Of a stretch of 64,000 nucleotides of DNA, positions 18,558 through 29,038 are shown piece after piece. The translations under genes and the position numbers were made by a program. The first letter of the stretch is position 1, and each line of letters opens with the position of its first letter. The notes below the pieces were generated by a model. That model searched no databases. It saw only the letters and a program-made list of their open reading frames with translations, and was not told the DNA's origin. Origin of the DNA: Rhodoferax ferrireducens T118 (GTDB taxonomy: Bacteria; Pseudomonadota; Gammaproteobacteria; Burkholderiales; Burkholderiaceae_C); the NCBI RefSeq assembly GCF_000013605.1, contig NC_007908.1, positions 3,782,001 through 3,846,000 of the forward strand. Direction: 5' to 3'.

Positions 18558-18713
18558 AAATAGTCAACCTTAAACAAAGCCCCACCAGGGGAATTCAAGC
18601 CCCAGTCGAAAACGAGCGGGATGAAACAGGTCAGAGGAAAATGCCTCAGAAACGAAGACGGCAGGTCACGATGGAAATCACAAGGCCTGCCGCGCCCCAA
18701 ATATATATCAAGA

Positions 18714-19262
18714 TCAGCGACTGCGCCCGGCCTTGTACTTGCCGCTGCCCGCGCCCATCACACCATCGGCTTGCGCCAGCCGGGCCAGGGCCTTGGCCGC
18801 ATGGGCGTGCGTAATGGCCAGCCCCAGCGCGTCGGCGGCGTCCGGGCCCGGCAGACCCGGCAGGGCCAGCAAGCGACGCACCATCTCCTGAACCTGGCTT
18901 TTGTCGGCGCGGCCATAGCCCACCACCGCCTGTTTCATTTGCAGCGCGGTGTATTCAGCCACCGGCAAATCGCCAGAGACCAGCGCCGTGATGCAGGCGC
19001 CACGCGCTTGCCCCAACAGCAAGGTGGATTGCGGGTTGACGTTGACAAATACGATCTCGACCGAGGCGCACTCAGGCTGGTAGCGCGCCACCACCTCGCG
19101 GATGCCATCAAACAGCACCTTGAGCCGCGCCGGCAGCTGGCCTTTGTCCAGATGCAGGGTGCTGATGGTGCCGCTGGCAACGTAGGTCAGGTCAGCGCCC
19201 GCGACGTCAATCACACCAAAGCCGGTGGTGCGCAAGCCGGGGTCAATGCCGAGGATTCTCAT
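18714..19262 (-). CDS. ruvC: Holliday junction resolvase RuvC
   Basis: RuvC cuts Holliday junctions in recombinational repair. The 182-residue protein begins with [18 protein letters not shown] (first catalytic Asp), has the Glu in [14 protein letters not shown], and the Asp pair in [16 protein letters not shown]. No ruvA or ruvB gene adjoins it here. Confidence 0.97.
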   Translation of the reverse strand: MRILGIDPGLRTTGFGVIDVAGADLTYVASGTISTLHLDKGQLPARLKVLFDGIREVVARYQPECASVEIVFVNVNPQSTLLLGQARGACITALVSGDLPVAEYTALQMKQAVVGYGRADKSQVQEMVRRLLALPGLPGPDAADALGLAITHAHAAKALARLAQADGVMGAGSGKYKAGRSR

Positions 19263-19269
19263 TTTTTGT

Positions 19270-19327
19270 TGATACTAATTTAGTAGCTGCTTGTGCTTAT
19301 TTGACGGGGGCTATAGCCTAATTCGGC
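19270..19327 (+). repeat. Dispersed 57-bp repeat, intergenic copy
   Basis: A typical copy upstream of ruvC: GATACTAATTTAGTAGCTGC, then ACGGGGGCTATAGCC. It overlaps no gene and serves as a reference for the family. Confidence 0.75.
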
Positions 19328-19462
19328 ACAAAACGTTGCTAGGCCATGTCATCAAACGAACGCGCATGGTCACGGCGAATCCATATGAGAACGAGGCGTT
19401 GTTTCTTGGCCGATCATGTCATTTGCTCAAAGCTTGAATTCGCCCGCAGAGTCCATTGAAAA

Positions 19463-19493
19463 CGCCCCGCAAGCACAACTGCCTGGCGGGGCG
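19463..19493 (-). terminator. Rho-independent terminator of the lipoprotein gene
   Basis: CGCCCCGC and GCGGGGCG form a perfect 8-bp stem around a 15-base loop. On the minus strand the stem is followed by TTTTC. It lies 33 bp after the lipoprotein stop. Confidence 0.75.
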
Positions 19494-19525
19494 CAGATCA
19501 CCTCAAGCTACTGAGTCGGCGACTC

Positions 19526-21361
19526 TTATTGGCTCTGCACTGACTTGGACAGACCAAAACGGCGACCAAAGGCATCTATCCCCTGGAGCCAGACCCCTGC
19601 GCTGCTAACCGTTCCGGTTGCCATTGGGCTACCCAAGCCAATCAAGGCACTGGTGGCCGTAGGCGAGAGGCTTTTCTCAACCCGCACGTAGGTATCGCCG
19701 GTTGTTGTATTCGCCCAAACATTTATATCCTTGGACTGAAGACCTGTTGGCATTGTCCAGCCTATGGCGACGCTCTTGTTGGCGATGACCGTGCTTGGGG
19801 TGAGTGGGCTTCCATCAATCGTGATGGATGCGATGCTCGGGAACATCGCGGCTGTGAGCGCGCTGGTGGCGTAGGGCTGTTTGGGCAGATGCAACTTGTA
19901 ACCCGTTCCATTGAGGGCGTTGCCGCTGCCATCCTTCAGAACAATGGTGTATTCGCTGTTATCGACTGCTTGCGCAATGTTGACACACTGGGTTGTAACG
20001 GTTGCCGCACATTCAGGCACCAGATTGTCGCTGTACATGGAGTTGGACAGCTTCAGCCACGTATTTTTGACATCTTGGACCATGGTGATGCCGTTGCCCA
20101 GACCCGGTCCGGTGACCAGTGCCGAAACAACTGCTGTGTGGCCCGGTGTGCTGTTGTAGGCGAATGGATCTATCCAGATATTGATTCCGCTTTGCATGGA
20201 TTGACCGTTGGAACCCGATGGCTGCATCGCTGACGGTAAAGTAATCCATTCATTGCGGCTGGCTTGGGCATAGATCGAGACATTAGCGATCATGCCGTCG
20301 CCTTGTACTTGCCAGACGTTATTCACCTTGACCATCTTCAGCTGAATTTTTTCGCCGAAATCAGCGGAATTGGAGCTGATGTCGGCCGTCAACATGCCAG
20401 AGGTACCCGCCGCATCAAGCTCAATGGCCACATTGCTGAATTTCAAACCGACCGCTTTTGACTGGGTAGACAGTTCGTCTGCAAACTGGGCAAAAGTTTG
20501 GCCACCCATCATGAAGTTGCTGGAGATGTCGAACACACCACTTGCCTCCATTGCTGCACGGGTGGGCAGGCCGGTGGCAAACAAGGCGGCGAAACCATTG
20601 AGCTTGGCAACGACCGCCTGCAAATCCGTCGCTGCCGTCGGGGTGATCCCGGTCGTGTTGCTTACCGGTGTCGTGTCGTTCTTATCCGCGGCATTGTCTG
20701 TCGCCATGACGGCCAGCGTCATGGCATTCTTGAGTGTGGCGATATTGGTGGTCGTATCGACCTCGACCTTGACCAGGTCCAAAACGGCATCCATGCCGGA
20801 GTGATCAGCCGCGAACGTAGTTCGCAACAGGTCAATGCTGTCGCCCACGCCCAGGGCCGTGAGTACCGGCTGCAGCTTGGCCTGCAGCGCAGTTTCGGCG
20901 GCGACCAGGTTGGCAGGCGTAATCAAGGAGCCAATCTGGTCAGAATGGGCGCCGTCCTTGAAATAGTTCTCGGCCATCTGGGCGGCAATGTTCGACACAA
21001 TCAGGTTAGTAAAAGGTGTGACATTGACCGTGCCGCCCACATCCGCAACGGTGGCCGCGGAATAGTAGGTAACGCTGGTATTGCCCACCGTACCCGCCGC
21101 CTTCAACACAAAGGGGCCGGTCATGCCATTGACGTCGATCGAGTAGTGGCCATTGGCTTCGATATTGCCGCTTTTAGTGGCACCTTTGCTGTCGGTCACG
21201 ATGACGGTACCGATCACAGCGGCGCCGCCAGCGACGGTGCCGGAGAGCAGCGCCGGAGTAACGATGGGGGCGCTCGAACCACCACCGCCACCGCAGCCAG
21301 CCAAAAACAGGCTGGCAATCGCACCGGTTACTGCAAGCACCTTGAAATTCGAAGTTACCAT
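19526..21361 (-). CDS. Predicted lipoprotein, function unknown
   Basis: A 611-residue exported lipoprotein: the signal ends in the lipobox LFLAGC (Cys23), followed by a glycine run. Residues about 35-110 resemble a beta-sandwich carboxypeptidase-regulatory-like domain (SGTVAGGAAVIGTVIVTD, GHYSIDVNGMTGPFVLKA). The rest is rich in Ala, Thr, Ser and Asn and has no motif I recognise. An AAGGG site stands 8 bases before the ATG, and a terminator follows. It is a single-gene unit. Confidence 0.75.
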   Translation of the reverse strand: MVTSNFKVLAVTGAIASLFLAGCGGGGGSSAPIVTPALLSGTVAGGAAVIGTVIVTDSKGATKSGNIEANGHYSIDVNGMTGPFVLKAAGTVGNTSVTYYSAATVADVGGTVNVTPFTNLIVSNIAAQMAENYFKDGAHSDQIGSLITPANLVAAETALQAKLQPVLTALGVGDSIDLLRTTFAADHSGMDAVLDLVKVEVDTTTNIATLKNAMTLAVMATDNAADKNDTTPVSNTTGITPTAATDLQAVVAKLNGFAALFATGLPTRAAMEASGVFDISSNFMMGGQTFAQFADELSTQSKAVGLKFSNVAIELDAAGTSGMLTADISSNSADFGEKIQLKMVKVNNVWQVQGDGMIANVSIYAQASRNEWITLPSAMQPSGSNGQSMQSGINIWIDPFAYNSTPGHTAVVSALVTGPGLGNGITMVQDVKNTWLKLSNSMYSDNLVPECAATVTTQCVNIAQAVDNSEYTIVLKDGSGNALNGTGYKLHLPKQPYATSALTAAMFPSIASITIDGSPLTPSTVIANKSVAIGWTMPTGLQSKDINVWANTTTGDTYVRVEKSLSPTATSALIGLGSPMATGTVSSAGVWLQGIDAFGRRFGLSKSVQSQ

Positions 21362-21627
21362 GATGAAACCCTTAAGTTGATAAAAAGATCCTAAATCGAC
21401 ACAAGACCATAAGTAGTGTAGGGATATTTTGATCCGTGTTCAAGTAACAGTCAGGGGCACCGTCAGGAGTTCTTGTTTTCTACACTGTTTAATCGCGACC
21501 AATGGGCGCGCGGCCAGGTGTTGGGCAATCATGCAGCTCTGCACCACCAGCGCCAGACAGAACACCAAAAATGCTTTTGTCTTGCCGTCGCGAGGGAAAT
21601 CAAGCTGGCCTGCAGGGTGCAACGGCA

Positions 21628-22410
21628 TCAGGGCAGTTCAGCGTTGTTCAGGCGGTTGACAATCACGTTGGCACGCCCGGCGATGTAGCTGGAGTTGGGC
21701 AATTTTTCAAAATACTTGGGGCGCGGCAGCATCACGGCCAGGCGCGCGGCTTCATAGGCGCTCAATTTGGACGCCGGTTTGCGAAAGTAGTGCTGCGCTG
21801 CGGCCTCGGCGCCAAAGACGCCCTCGCCCCACTCCACGTTGTTGAGGTAAATCTCCAGAATGCGCTGCTTGCTGAGCAAGGCCTCCAGCAGCATGGCCAG
21901 GACAAACTCCTGGCCCTTGCGCAGCAGGGTGCGCTCACCCGACAGGAACAGATTTTTTGCCAGTTGTTGCGTGATGGTGGAGCCACCGACGACTTTGGGG
22001 GCCCGAGCCAGCGGCTTGCTTGTCGTCGGCGCTGCGGCTTTTTTCTGGGTCGCTGGCGCTTTGGCGGCTTGGGCGGCCTGTTGCTTGGCCGCTTGCGCCT
22101 CGGCCTTGGCATTTTTTTGCCAGGCCTTCTCCAGCGCGTCCCAGTCCACGCCGTCGTGGTAGATGAAACTGTCGTCCTCAGCGGCGATCACCGCACGCTT
22201 GAGGTTGTCGGCGATCTGCGGGTAAGCCACCCACTGCTGACGCCAGCGCCAACTGCCTTTGTCGTGCCACTGGCGCCACACCTGTGAGCGCTCAAAGGCG
22301 GTGGACTGCGGGTCCACCAGCGTCATGGCGGCAATACGAACGACAAAATAGAGTTGCAGCGCCAGCAGCGCCGCCACCACCAGACCGAGCCAACGCAACA
22401 CAGGCTTCAT
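21628..22410 (-). CDS. mtgA: Monofunctional peptidoglycan glycosyltransferase
   Basis: MtgA polymerises lipid II at the inner membrane. The 260-residue protein has one N-terminal membrane segment (about 8-28), the catalytic Glu in AVIAAEDDSFIYHDGVDW, GGSTITQQLAKNLFLS, and RILEIYLNNVEWG. Unusually, an Ala/Lys/Gln/Pro-rich stretch of about 37 residues (around 99-135) interrupts the domain between the first motif and GGSTITQQ. MtgA normally follows aroE; here it follows ftsZ by 78 bp. Confidence 0.94.
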   Translation of the reverse strand: MKPVLRWLGLVVAALLALQLYFVVRIAAMTLVDPQSTAFERSQVWRQWHDKGSWRWRQQWVAYPQIADNLKRAVIAAEDDSFIYHDGVDWDALEKAWQKNAKAEAQAAKQQAAQAAKAPATQKKAAAPTTSKPLARAPKVVGGSTITQQLAKNLFLSGERTLLRKGQEFVLAMLLEALLSKQRILEIYLNNVEWGEGVFGAEAAAQHYFRKPASKLSAYEAARLAVMLPRPKYFEKLPNSSYIAGRANVIVNRLNNAELP

Positions 22411-22488
22411 CGCCCGTCCTGCTGCGCCTGCCCCACCGGGGCAGCAGGCCCCATCAAAGCCAGCACGACCAGCACCTTTTTTGAGACC

Positions 22489-23742
22489 TCAATCCGCCTG
22501 CTTGCGCAGGAAAGCGGGAATCTCGAAGTCGTCCATGCCGCCGCTGGCCAGCGCGTCCACCTTGGCTGCGGCCTGCGTGCGGTCCGGCGGCCGGCGCCAA
22601 ACGCTGGGCGTGGCCATCGCGTTGTAGTCGGGCTGCGCCCGGCCCGCATTGCCCGAACCGTTGGGCATCATGGCGGAGACATTGCCGTTGGTGCCGGCCG
22701 GATTGAAGCTGGGCACTTGAAACGGCACGTTGTCGGTGCCGGTGCGCAGTACCTGCAGCGGCGGCGCGGTGCGCCGCACGCCCTGGCGCGAGAGGCCCGT
22801 GGCCACGACGGTGACGCGGATTTCATCGCCCAGCTCGTCGTCGTACGCGGTGCCGTAGATCACGTGGGCGTCCGGTGAGGCGTAGGCACGGATGGTGTTC
22901 ATGGCCAGCTTGGACTCGGACAGTTTCAGCGACCCTTTGGCAGCCGTGATCAGCACCAGCACGCCCTTGGCGCCCGACAAGTCGATGCCTTCGAGCAGCG
23001 GGCAGGCCACGGCCTGTTCCGCCGCAATGCGCGCCCGATCCGGCCCGGCGGCTATGGCGGTGCCCATCATGGCCTTGCCAGGCTCACCCATGACGGTGCG
23101 CACGTCTTCAAAGTCGACGTTCATCAGGCCCGGCACGTTGATGATTTCGGCAATGCCGCCGACGGCGTTTTTCAGCACATCGTTGGCATGGGCAAAGGCC
23201 TCGTCCTGTGTCACGTCATCGCCCAGTACGTCGAGCAATTTCTCGTTCAGCACCACGATCAGCGAATCGACATTGGCTTCGAGCTCGACCAGGCCGCTGT
23301 CGGCATTGGTCATGCGGCGGCCGCCTTCAAAGTCAAAGGGCTTGGTAACCACGCCGACCGTCAAAATGCCCATTTCACGCGCCACACGCGCAATCACCGG
23401 CGCCGCACCGGTGCCGGTGCCGCCGCCCATCCCGGCAGTGATAAACAGCATGTTGGCGCCCTCGATGGCGGCCCGAATGTCGTCAACCGCCACTTCTGCG
23501 GCTTCACGCGCTTTGTCAGGCTTGCTGCCAGCGCCCAGGCCGGTGGTGCCGAGCTGGATGCATTTGTGCGCATCGCTGCGACTCAAGGCCTGCGCATCGG
23601 TGTTGGCGCAGATGAACTCCACCCCTTGCACGCCGCAGTCAATCATGTGGCCGACCGCGTTGCCGCCACCACCGCCGACGCCAATCACTTTGATCTGGGT
23701 GCCCAGGTTAAAGGCTTGTTCTTCAATCATTTCGATAGGCAT
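22489..23742 (-). CDS. ftsZ: Cell division GTPase FtsZ
   Basis: FtsZ forms the tubulin-like division ring. The 417-residue sequence includes KVIGVGGGGGNAVGHMI, the GTP signature GMGGGTGTGAAPVIA, the catalytic T7 loop region around NVDFEDVRTVM, and the conserved C-terminal tail DDFEIPAFLRKQAD that binds FtsA and ZipA. The ATG at 23742 (MPIEMIEEQAF) is chosen because AAGGAG precedes it by 7 bases. It ends the dcw cluster; 147 bp separate it from ftsA. Confidence 0.98.
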   Translation of the reverse strand: MPIEMIEEQAFNLGTQIKVIGVGGGGGNAVGHMIDCGVQGVEFICANTDAQALSRSDAHKCIQLGTTGLGAGSKPDKAREAAEVAVDDIRAAIEGANMLFITAGMGGGTGTGAAPVIARVAREMGILTVGVVTKPFDFEGGRRMTNADSGLVELEANVDSLIVVLNEKLLDVLGDDVTQDEAFAHANDVLKNAVGGIAEIINVPGLMNVDFEDVRTVMGEPGKAMMGTAIAAGPDRARIAAEQAVACPLLEGIDLSGAKGVLVLITAAKGSLKLSESKLAMNTIRAYASPDAHVIYGTAYDDELGDEIRVTVVATGLSRQGVRRTAPPLQVLRTGTDNVPFQVPSFNPAGTNGNVSAMMPNGSGNAGRAQPDYNAMATPSVWRRPPDRTQAAAKVDALASGGMDDFEIPAFLRKQAD

Positions 23743-23889
23743 TTTTTGCTCCTTGGATTTCAATGGGTTGGATACTGCTGAAACTGTTCAAATTCTTGCT
23801 GGGTCGGACGCGCGGTTCTGAGGGCCGCCATCGCCATCGCTTGCGTCCGGGGGGACTGGCGCGGTTCAACCAGAGTTGGGTATTCATGG

Positions 23890-25119
23890 CTAAAAGTTCC
23901 CCACAAACCAGTCCTTGACCTGACCGAACGCGTTTTTCATGGAGCCATTTTTTTGTGCCACCTTGAAGCCGCGCAGGCGCGCCATGCGCGCTTCTTCGAG
24001 CAGGCCCATGACGGTGGCAGCGCGCGGCTGCGCCACCATGTCGGCCAGCGCGCTTGAATATTTGGGAATGCCGCGGCGCACCGGCTTCAAGAAGATGTCT
24101 TCGCCGAGTTCCACCATGCCGGGCATGACGCAGCTGCCCCCGGTGAGCACGATGCCGCTGGAGAGCATTTCCTCAAAGCCCGACTCGCGCATCACCTGGT
24201 GCACCAGCGAGAAGATCTCTTCCACCCGTGGCTCGATGACACCGGCCAGCGCCTGGCGGCTGAGCATGCGCGGGCCGCGGTCACCCAGGCCCGGCACCTC
24301 GACCTGGGCTTCGGGGTCGGCCAGCAGCTGCTTGGCGTAGCCGCTCTCGACCTTGATCTCCTCGGCGTCCTTGGTCGGTGTGCGCAAGGCCATCGCAATG
24401 TCGCTGGTGATCAGATCACCCGCAATCGGAATGACCGCTGTGTGGCGAATGGCACCGTTGGTAAAGATGGCGATGTCGGTGGTACCGGCGCCAATATCGA
24501 CCAGCGCCACGCCCAGCTCCCGTTCATCTTCGGTCAACACCGACAGGCTGCTGGCGAGCGGGTTGAGCATCAGTTGCTCGACCTCCAGGCCGCAGCGGCG
24601 CACGCACTTGATGATGTTCTCGGCCGCACTCTGGGCGCCGGTCACGATGTGCACTTTGGCCTCCAGCCGGATGCCACTCATGCCAACCGGTTCTTTCACA
24701 TCCTGGCCGTCGATGATGAACTCCTGCGGCTCCACCAGCAGCAGGCGCTGGTCGGTCGAAATGTTGATGGCCTTGGCGGTCTCCACCACCCGCGCCACGT
24801 CAGCGGCGCTGACTTCGCGGTCCTTGATGGCCACCATGCCATGCGAATTGATGCCGCGGATATGGCTGCCGGTGATGCCGGTGTAGACGCGGGTGATCTT
24901 GCAGTCGGCCATCAGTTCGGCTTCTTTGAGCGCCTGCTGGATGCTTTGCACCGTGGCATCAATATTGACCACCACGCCACGCTTGAGGCCGTTGCTGGGC
25001 GCCACCCCCAGGCCGGCGAGTTTGAGCGCGCCATTGGGCAGCACCTCGGCCACCACCACCATCACTTTGGCAGTGCCAATGTCCAAGCCCACTACCAGAT
25101 CTTTGTATTCTTTTGCCAT
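23890..25119 (-). CDS. ftsA: Cell division protein FtsA
   Basis: FtsA is the actin-like protein that anchors FtsZ to the membrane. Phosphate-binding motifs are visible in DLVVGLDIGTAKVMVVVAE and VALVDIGAGTTDIAIF, with GIVLTGGSCVMPGM in the nucleotide site. The C-terminal NAFGQVKDWFVGNF is the amphipathic membrane-targeting helix. Length (409) is typical. Confidence 0.98.
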   Translation of the reverse strand: MAKEYKDLVVGLDIGTAKVMVVVAEVLPNGALKLAGLGVAPSNGLKRGVVVNIDATVQSIQQALKEAELMADCKITRVYTGITGSHIRGINSHGMVAIKDREVSAADVARVVETAKAINISTDQRLLLVEPQEFIIDGQDVKEPVGMSGIRLEAKVHIVTGAQSAAENIIKCVRRCGLEVEQLMLNPLASSLSVLTEDERELGVALVDIGAGTTDIAIFTNGAIRHTAVIPIAGDLITSDIAMALRTPTKDAEEIKVESGYAKQLLADPEAQVEVPGLGDRGPRMLSRQALAGVIEPRVEEIFSLVHQVMRESGFEEMLSSGIVLTGGSCVMPGMVELGEDIFLKPVRRGIPKYSSALADMVAQPRAATVMGLLEEARMARLRGFKVAQKNGSMKNAFGQVKDWFVGNF

Positions 25120-25145
25120 AGGTTCACCTGTTGCTTGTATTGCCG

Positions 25146-25931
25146 CTATTTCTTGGGTAAAGCCACCGCCAGCGTGCTGACACCGCGCAGGCGGATGGCA
25201 TAGCCGTCCTGATGCCGCAGGTCAGCCGTCTCCAGCGCCTCGGGCTTGCGCCCATAACGCGACGTGACCTGGGTCAGCGTTTGCAGGAAACGCTGCGTGC
25301 GGGCCAGCACCTCAGGGCTCAGACCACTGCCGAGCTCGAGCACCGCACCGGTGTCCAGGCGCGCGCGCCAGCCCCCGCGCGGGGTCAGTTCGAGCTGTTC
25401 CAGACCCAGGTCCATCAATTCAAAAGGCGGCTGCAAGGCCTGGTACATGGCCAACACCTGGGCCGAATGACCGTCCGGGCCATTCAAGCGCGGCAGATTG
25501 TCTTGCTCAAGCTCGCCGAGGTTGGCTTCAAACACTTCACCGAAGTTATTCAGCAGCCGGGACTCGCTCTCCGCGCCCCAGTAGGCCACCGCCTGGTGTT
25601 CCAGCAGTTGCACCCGCAGCCGGTTGGGAAAGTCGCGATGGACCACGGCCTGGCGTACCCAGGGCACCGACTCAAAAGCCTTTCGCGCCTGCATCAGGTC
25701 CAGCGTCAGGAAAGTGCCGCTCAGGCGCGGGACCACATTGGCGCGCAGCGTCACCGCATTGTTGTGCGTCACCTCGCCCGTCACCGCGATGGCCCGAATG
25801 GCAAACAGCTCAAGCCGCGATGCCCACAGCACCCCTGCGCTCACCAGCAGCAAGGTCAGGGCCACGAACAAAGCGGATGCCGTCAGGTTCATGAGTTTCA
25901 CATCCAGCGGCGCGGGCAGCGAGACTTTCAT
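25146..25931 (-). CDS. ftsQ: Cell division protein FtsQ
   Basis: FtsQ is a bitopic divisome protein linking early and late parts. The 261-residue form has a short cytoplasmic tail, one membrane helix (about 16-38), then the POTRA domain ([40 protein letters not shown]) and the beta domain. The ATG at 25931 overlaps the ddl stop by 4 bp, which fits the coupled layout. Confidence 0.95.
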   Translation of the reverse strand: MKVSLPAPLDVKLMNLTASALFVALTLLLVSAGVLWASRLELFAIRAIAVTGEVTHNNAVTLRANVVPRLSGTFLTLDLMQARKAFESVPWVRQAVVHRDFPNRLRVQLLEHQAVAYWGAESESRLLNNFGEVFEANLGELEQDNLPRLNGPDGHSAQVLAMYQALQPPFELMDLGLEQLELTPRGGWRARLDTGAVLELGSGLSPEVLARTQRFLQTLTQVTSRYGRKPEALETADLRHQDGYAIRLRGVSTLAVALPKK

Positions 25932-26968
25932 GCAGGCTCCGTGGAGGGTTGCTGGGCATCGCCACCGGCGGCGGCATAGTCCAGCGTGGCATGGCGCAAC
26001 ACCTCCAGGCACAGCGCCGGGTAGCTGACACCGGCGGCCTTGGCCGCCATGGGCACCAGTGAGTGCGGCGTCATGCCGGGCGAGGTGTTGATTTCCAGCA
26101 AAAAGGGCGCGCGTGTGCGGGCGTCGATCATCACGTCAACGCGGGCCCAGCCCCGGCATCCCAGCACCTGGTAGGCCTTGAGCGCCAGTTGTTGAATGTG
26201 GGCTTCTTCGCCTGCCGGCAGGTTGGCGGGCACCAGGTATTGCGTGGTGTCGGTGAAGTACTTGTTCTGGTAGTCGTAGTTGCCGTCCGGCGCCACGATG
26301 CGGATCACCGGCAGCGCGTGGGCGCCAGCGCCCGACCCGAGCAGGGGAATCGTCACTTCATCACCTTTGACAAACTGCTCACACAGCACCATGGCGTCAT
26401 GCCGGGCGGCCAGGGCATAGGCTGCACCGCACTGCTCTATTTGCGTGACTTTGGTCAGGCCGATGGTGGAGCCTTCCCGGTCGGGCTTCACAATCATCGG
26501 GCTGCCCAGCGCGGCGAAGGCTTCGCTCGTGGCCGCTGCACTGTCCACCTGCCGCCACTCGGGCGTCGGCAGTCCCTCGCTGCGCCAGATGCGCTTGGTC
26601 ATGACCTTGTCGATGGCAATGCTGGAGGCCATGACGCCGGAGCCCGTGTACGGGATGCCGAGCAGTTCAAGCGCACCCTGCACCGTGCCGTCTTCACCAA
26701 AGCGGCCGTGCAAGGCAATAAAACAATGTGAAAAACCCTCAACCTTGAGCTCGGCCAGATCGCGCTCGGCTGGGTCAAACGCATGGGCATCAACCCCTTG
26801 CGAAATCAGCGCCTGCAGCACGCCCTGCCCGGACATCAGCGACACCTCACGCTCTGCCGAGGCGCCGCCCATCAGCACCGCCACCTTGCCCAGGCGTGCC
26901 GCCACGCCGCCCAGGGTCGTCCCGGCGGGCTGCTGGCTCGCGCCGTCATTTATGCCAATTTGACTCAT
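25928..26968 (-). CDS. ddl: D-alanine--D-alanine ligase
   Basis: Ddl makes the D-Ala-D-Ala dipeptide for MurF. The 346 residues include [46 protein letters not shown], and [18 protein letters not shown]. The N-terminal 20 residues are a variable extension. The start overlaps the murC stop by 4 bp, and its ribosome-binding site GGGAGG lies inside a dispersed-repeat copy. Confidence 0.97.
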
Positions 26969-27013
26969 AGCCCACGTCCTCCCTGCGGTATTAGCTCTGA
27001 AATTTGTAGCATC
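26954..27013 (-). repeat. Dispersed 57-bp repeat across the murC|ddl junction
   Basis: On the minus strand it runs GATGCTACAAATTTCAGAGC and on to ACGTGGGCTATGAG. It codes the end of MurC ([15 protein letters not shown]) and contains the ribosome-binding site and start codon of ddl. Confidence 0.65.
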
Positions 27014-28398
27014 TCAAGCACCTTGGCCGGCACGGCGCCGATCGAGCCGGCGCCCATGCACAGCACCACATCGCCATCCCTGGCGTTGTCCGCAATGGCC
27101 TGCGGCATCGCGGCGATGTCATCGACAAACACCGGCTCGATGCGACCCGCCACACGCAGCGCCCGCGCCAGCGTACGGCCATCGGCCGCCACAATCGGCG
27201 CTTCGCCGGCGCCGTAGACTTCGGCCAGCAACACCGCGTCAGCCTGCGCAATCACTTTGATGAAGTCTTCGAAGCAGTCGCGCGTGCGGGTGAAACGATG
27301 CGGCTGGAACGCCAGCACCAGACGCCGACCCGGAAAAGCCCCGCGCGCCGCCGCCAGCGTGGCCGCCATCTCGACCGGATGATGGCCATAGTCGTCAATC
27401 AGCGTGAACGTGCCGCCGTCCTGGGCCCTCACCTCGCCGTAACGCTGGAAACGCCGCCCGACGCCTTTGAAGCCAGCCAGGGCTTTTTGCACCACTGCGT
27501 CCGCTATGTTGAGCTCCACCGCCACCGCAATCGCCGACAGGGCATTGAGCACGTTGTGCCGCCCAGCCAGGTTCAGCACCACATCCAGGTCGGGCAGCAC
27601 AACGCCATTGCGCCGCTGCACCGTGAAATGCATTTGCCCATCCACCGCGCGCACATTCACGGCGCGCAGTTCAGCGCCTTCCTCAAAACCATAGCTGCTG
27701 ATCGGGCAGGTGACCTGCGGCACGATGTCACGCACGGCAGGATCATCGGTGCACAAAATGGCGGTGCCGTAAAAAGGCATGCGATGCAGAAAATCGACAA
27801 ACGCCTGTTTGAGGCGGCCAAAGTCATGGCCATAGGTCTCCATGTGGTCGGCGTCGATATTGGTCACCACCGCCATCACCGGCGACAGGTTCAGGAACGA
27901 GGCGTCGGACTCATCGGCCTCGACCACGATGTAATCGCCCTGCCCCAAACGCGCATTGACGCCGGCACTGTTGAGGCGCCCGCCAATCACAAAGGTCGGG
28001 TCCAGGCCGGCCTCGGCCAGCACGCTGGCGACCAGGCTGGTGGTGGTGGTCTTGCCGTGGGTGCCGGCAATGGCGATGCCGGTTTTCAGCCGCATCAGCT
28101 CGGCCAGCATCACGGCGCGCGGCACCACCGGAATGTGTTTCTCGCGTGCGCTCAGCACTTCGGGGTTGTCGGCCTGCACGGCGGTGGAGGTGACCACCGC
28201 ATCGGCGCCCGCCACATGGGCCGCCTCGTGGCCCACATAGGTCTGGATGCCCAAGCTGGCCAGGCGCTGCAAGGTGGCGCTGTCGGCCAGGTCCGAGCCG
28301 GAGATGGTGTAGCCCAGATTGAGCAAGATCTCGGCGATGCCGGACATGCCAACACCGCCGACACCGACAAAGTGGATGTGTTTGATCGCGTGTTTCAT
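26965..28398 (-). CDS. murC: UDP-N-acetylmuramate--L-alanine ligase
   Basis: MurC adds L-Ala to UDP-MurNAc. The 477-residue protein has [18 protein letters not shown], the ATP loop [28 protein letters not shown], and [14 protein letters not shown]. It ends in a repeat-derived tail. Its start codon is overlapped by 4 bp by the open frame of the inserted element at 28553-28977, which separates it from murG. Confidence 0.97.
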
Positions 28399-28445
28399 AC
28401 GGTCAGCTCCTTGATCACGGTCTGAGGGTGGCGGCTAATTATTTG

Positions 28446-28508
28446 AGTCTTTTTGACCGCTAGCCCCCGTGTTATATGCCTTGTATGCTCTTGTTTTTGT
28501 AGTATTTT
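28446..28508 (-). repeat. Dispersed 57-bp repeat before murC
   Basis: Minus strand: AATACTACAAAAACAAGAGC, then ACACGGGGGCTAGCGGTC. It lies between the composite element and murC and encodes ILQKQEH and RGLAVKK in the same frame as the murG copy. Confidence 0.75.
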
Positions 28509-28552
28509 CTGGACGCAGCGGTCGTCGTCGTTTGAATTGCCAAACTGGTTAT

Positions 28553-28977
28553 GAGCCGCGTTCTTGTTTTTTATGCGTTGTATCCCCCCCCTCTCCCCCA
28601 ACCCCTCTCCACCCCCGCCGGGGCGGAAAGGGGAGCCAACAGCCACATTTGGCCGCGTGTTTGAAGGTGGGAAATAGGCGCGCAATGGCACGCTGGCCTT
28701 GAACTGACTGAGTAGTTTTTCGATAGGTTGCTGACACTTTGGGGCCAACTGAGGCTGCGCAGAAACTGACTTGAGCGCCTCGTTCCTATGTTGCGGCCAC
28801 TTTGAGGCCAGCGCACCCACGATCACCCGATTTCCCACCTTCAAACACGCGCCCACATGAGGCTCCCCTCTTTCGCCCGGCGGGGCGAGAGAGGGGTTGG
28901 GGGAGTGAGTGGGGGAAAAATGGCAAGAGACAAGTCCTTCCCCGTCAACCGCAGCACATTCAAACGAGCCAAGAACC
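28553..28977 (-). mobile_element. Composite inverted-repeat element between murG and murC
   Basis: Two GC-rich units of about 90 bp (28583-28672 and 28829-28918) face each other around a core of about 155 bp. Each unit holds CCCCCTCTCCCCCAACCCC or its complement plus a GCCGGGGCGG-type hairpin. On the minus strand the whole stretch is open as a frame (28395-29060, 221 codons) overlapping the murG end by 22 bp and the murC start by 4 bp. The predicted peptide is Pro/Gly-rich with no known domain, and it aligns with that of the murE|murF copy. No transposase or target-site duplication was recognised. Confidence 0.7.
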
Positions 28978-29038
28978 AAACCGGACCCTGCGGCCATTGA
29001 CTCAGACACAACAAGAGAGAACCGAGAAGAAAAATTAT

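Noticed and set aside
28583..28672. GC-rich hairpin at the murG|murC junction considered as a terminator
   Set aside because: It has no T tract, occurs in inverted pairs in three places, and would cut an operon of essential genes.
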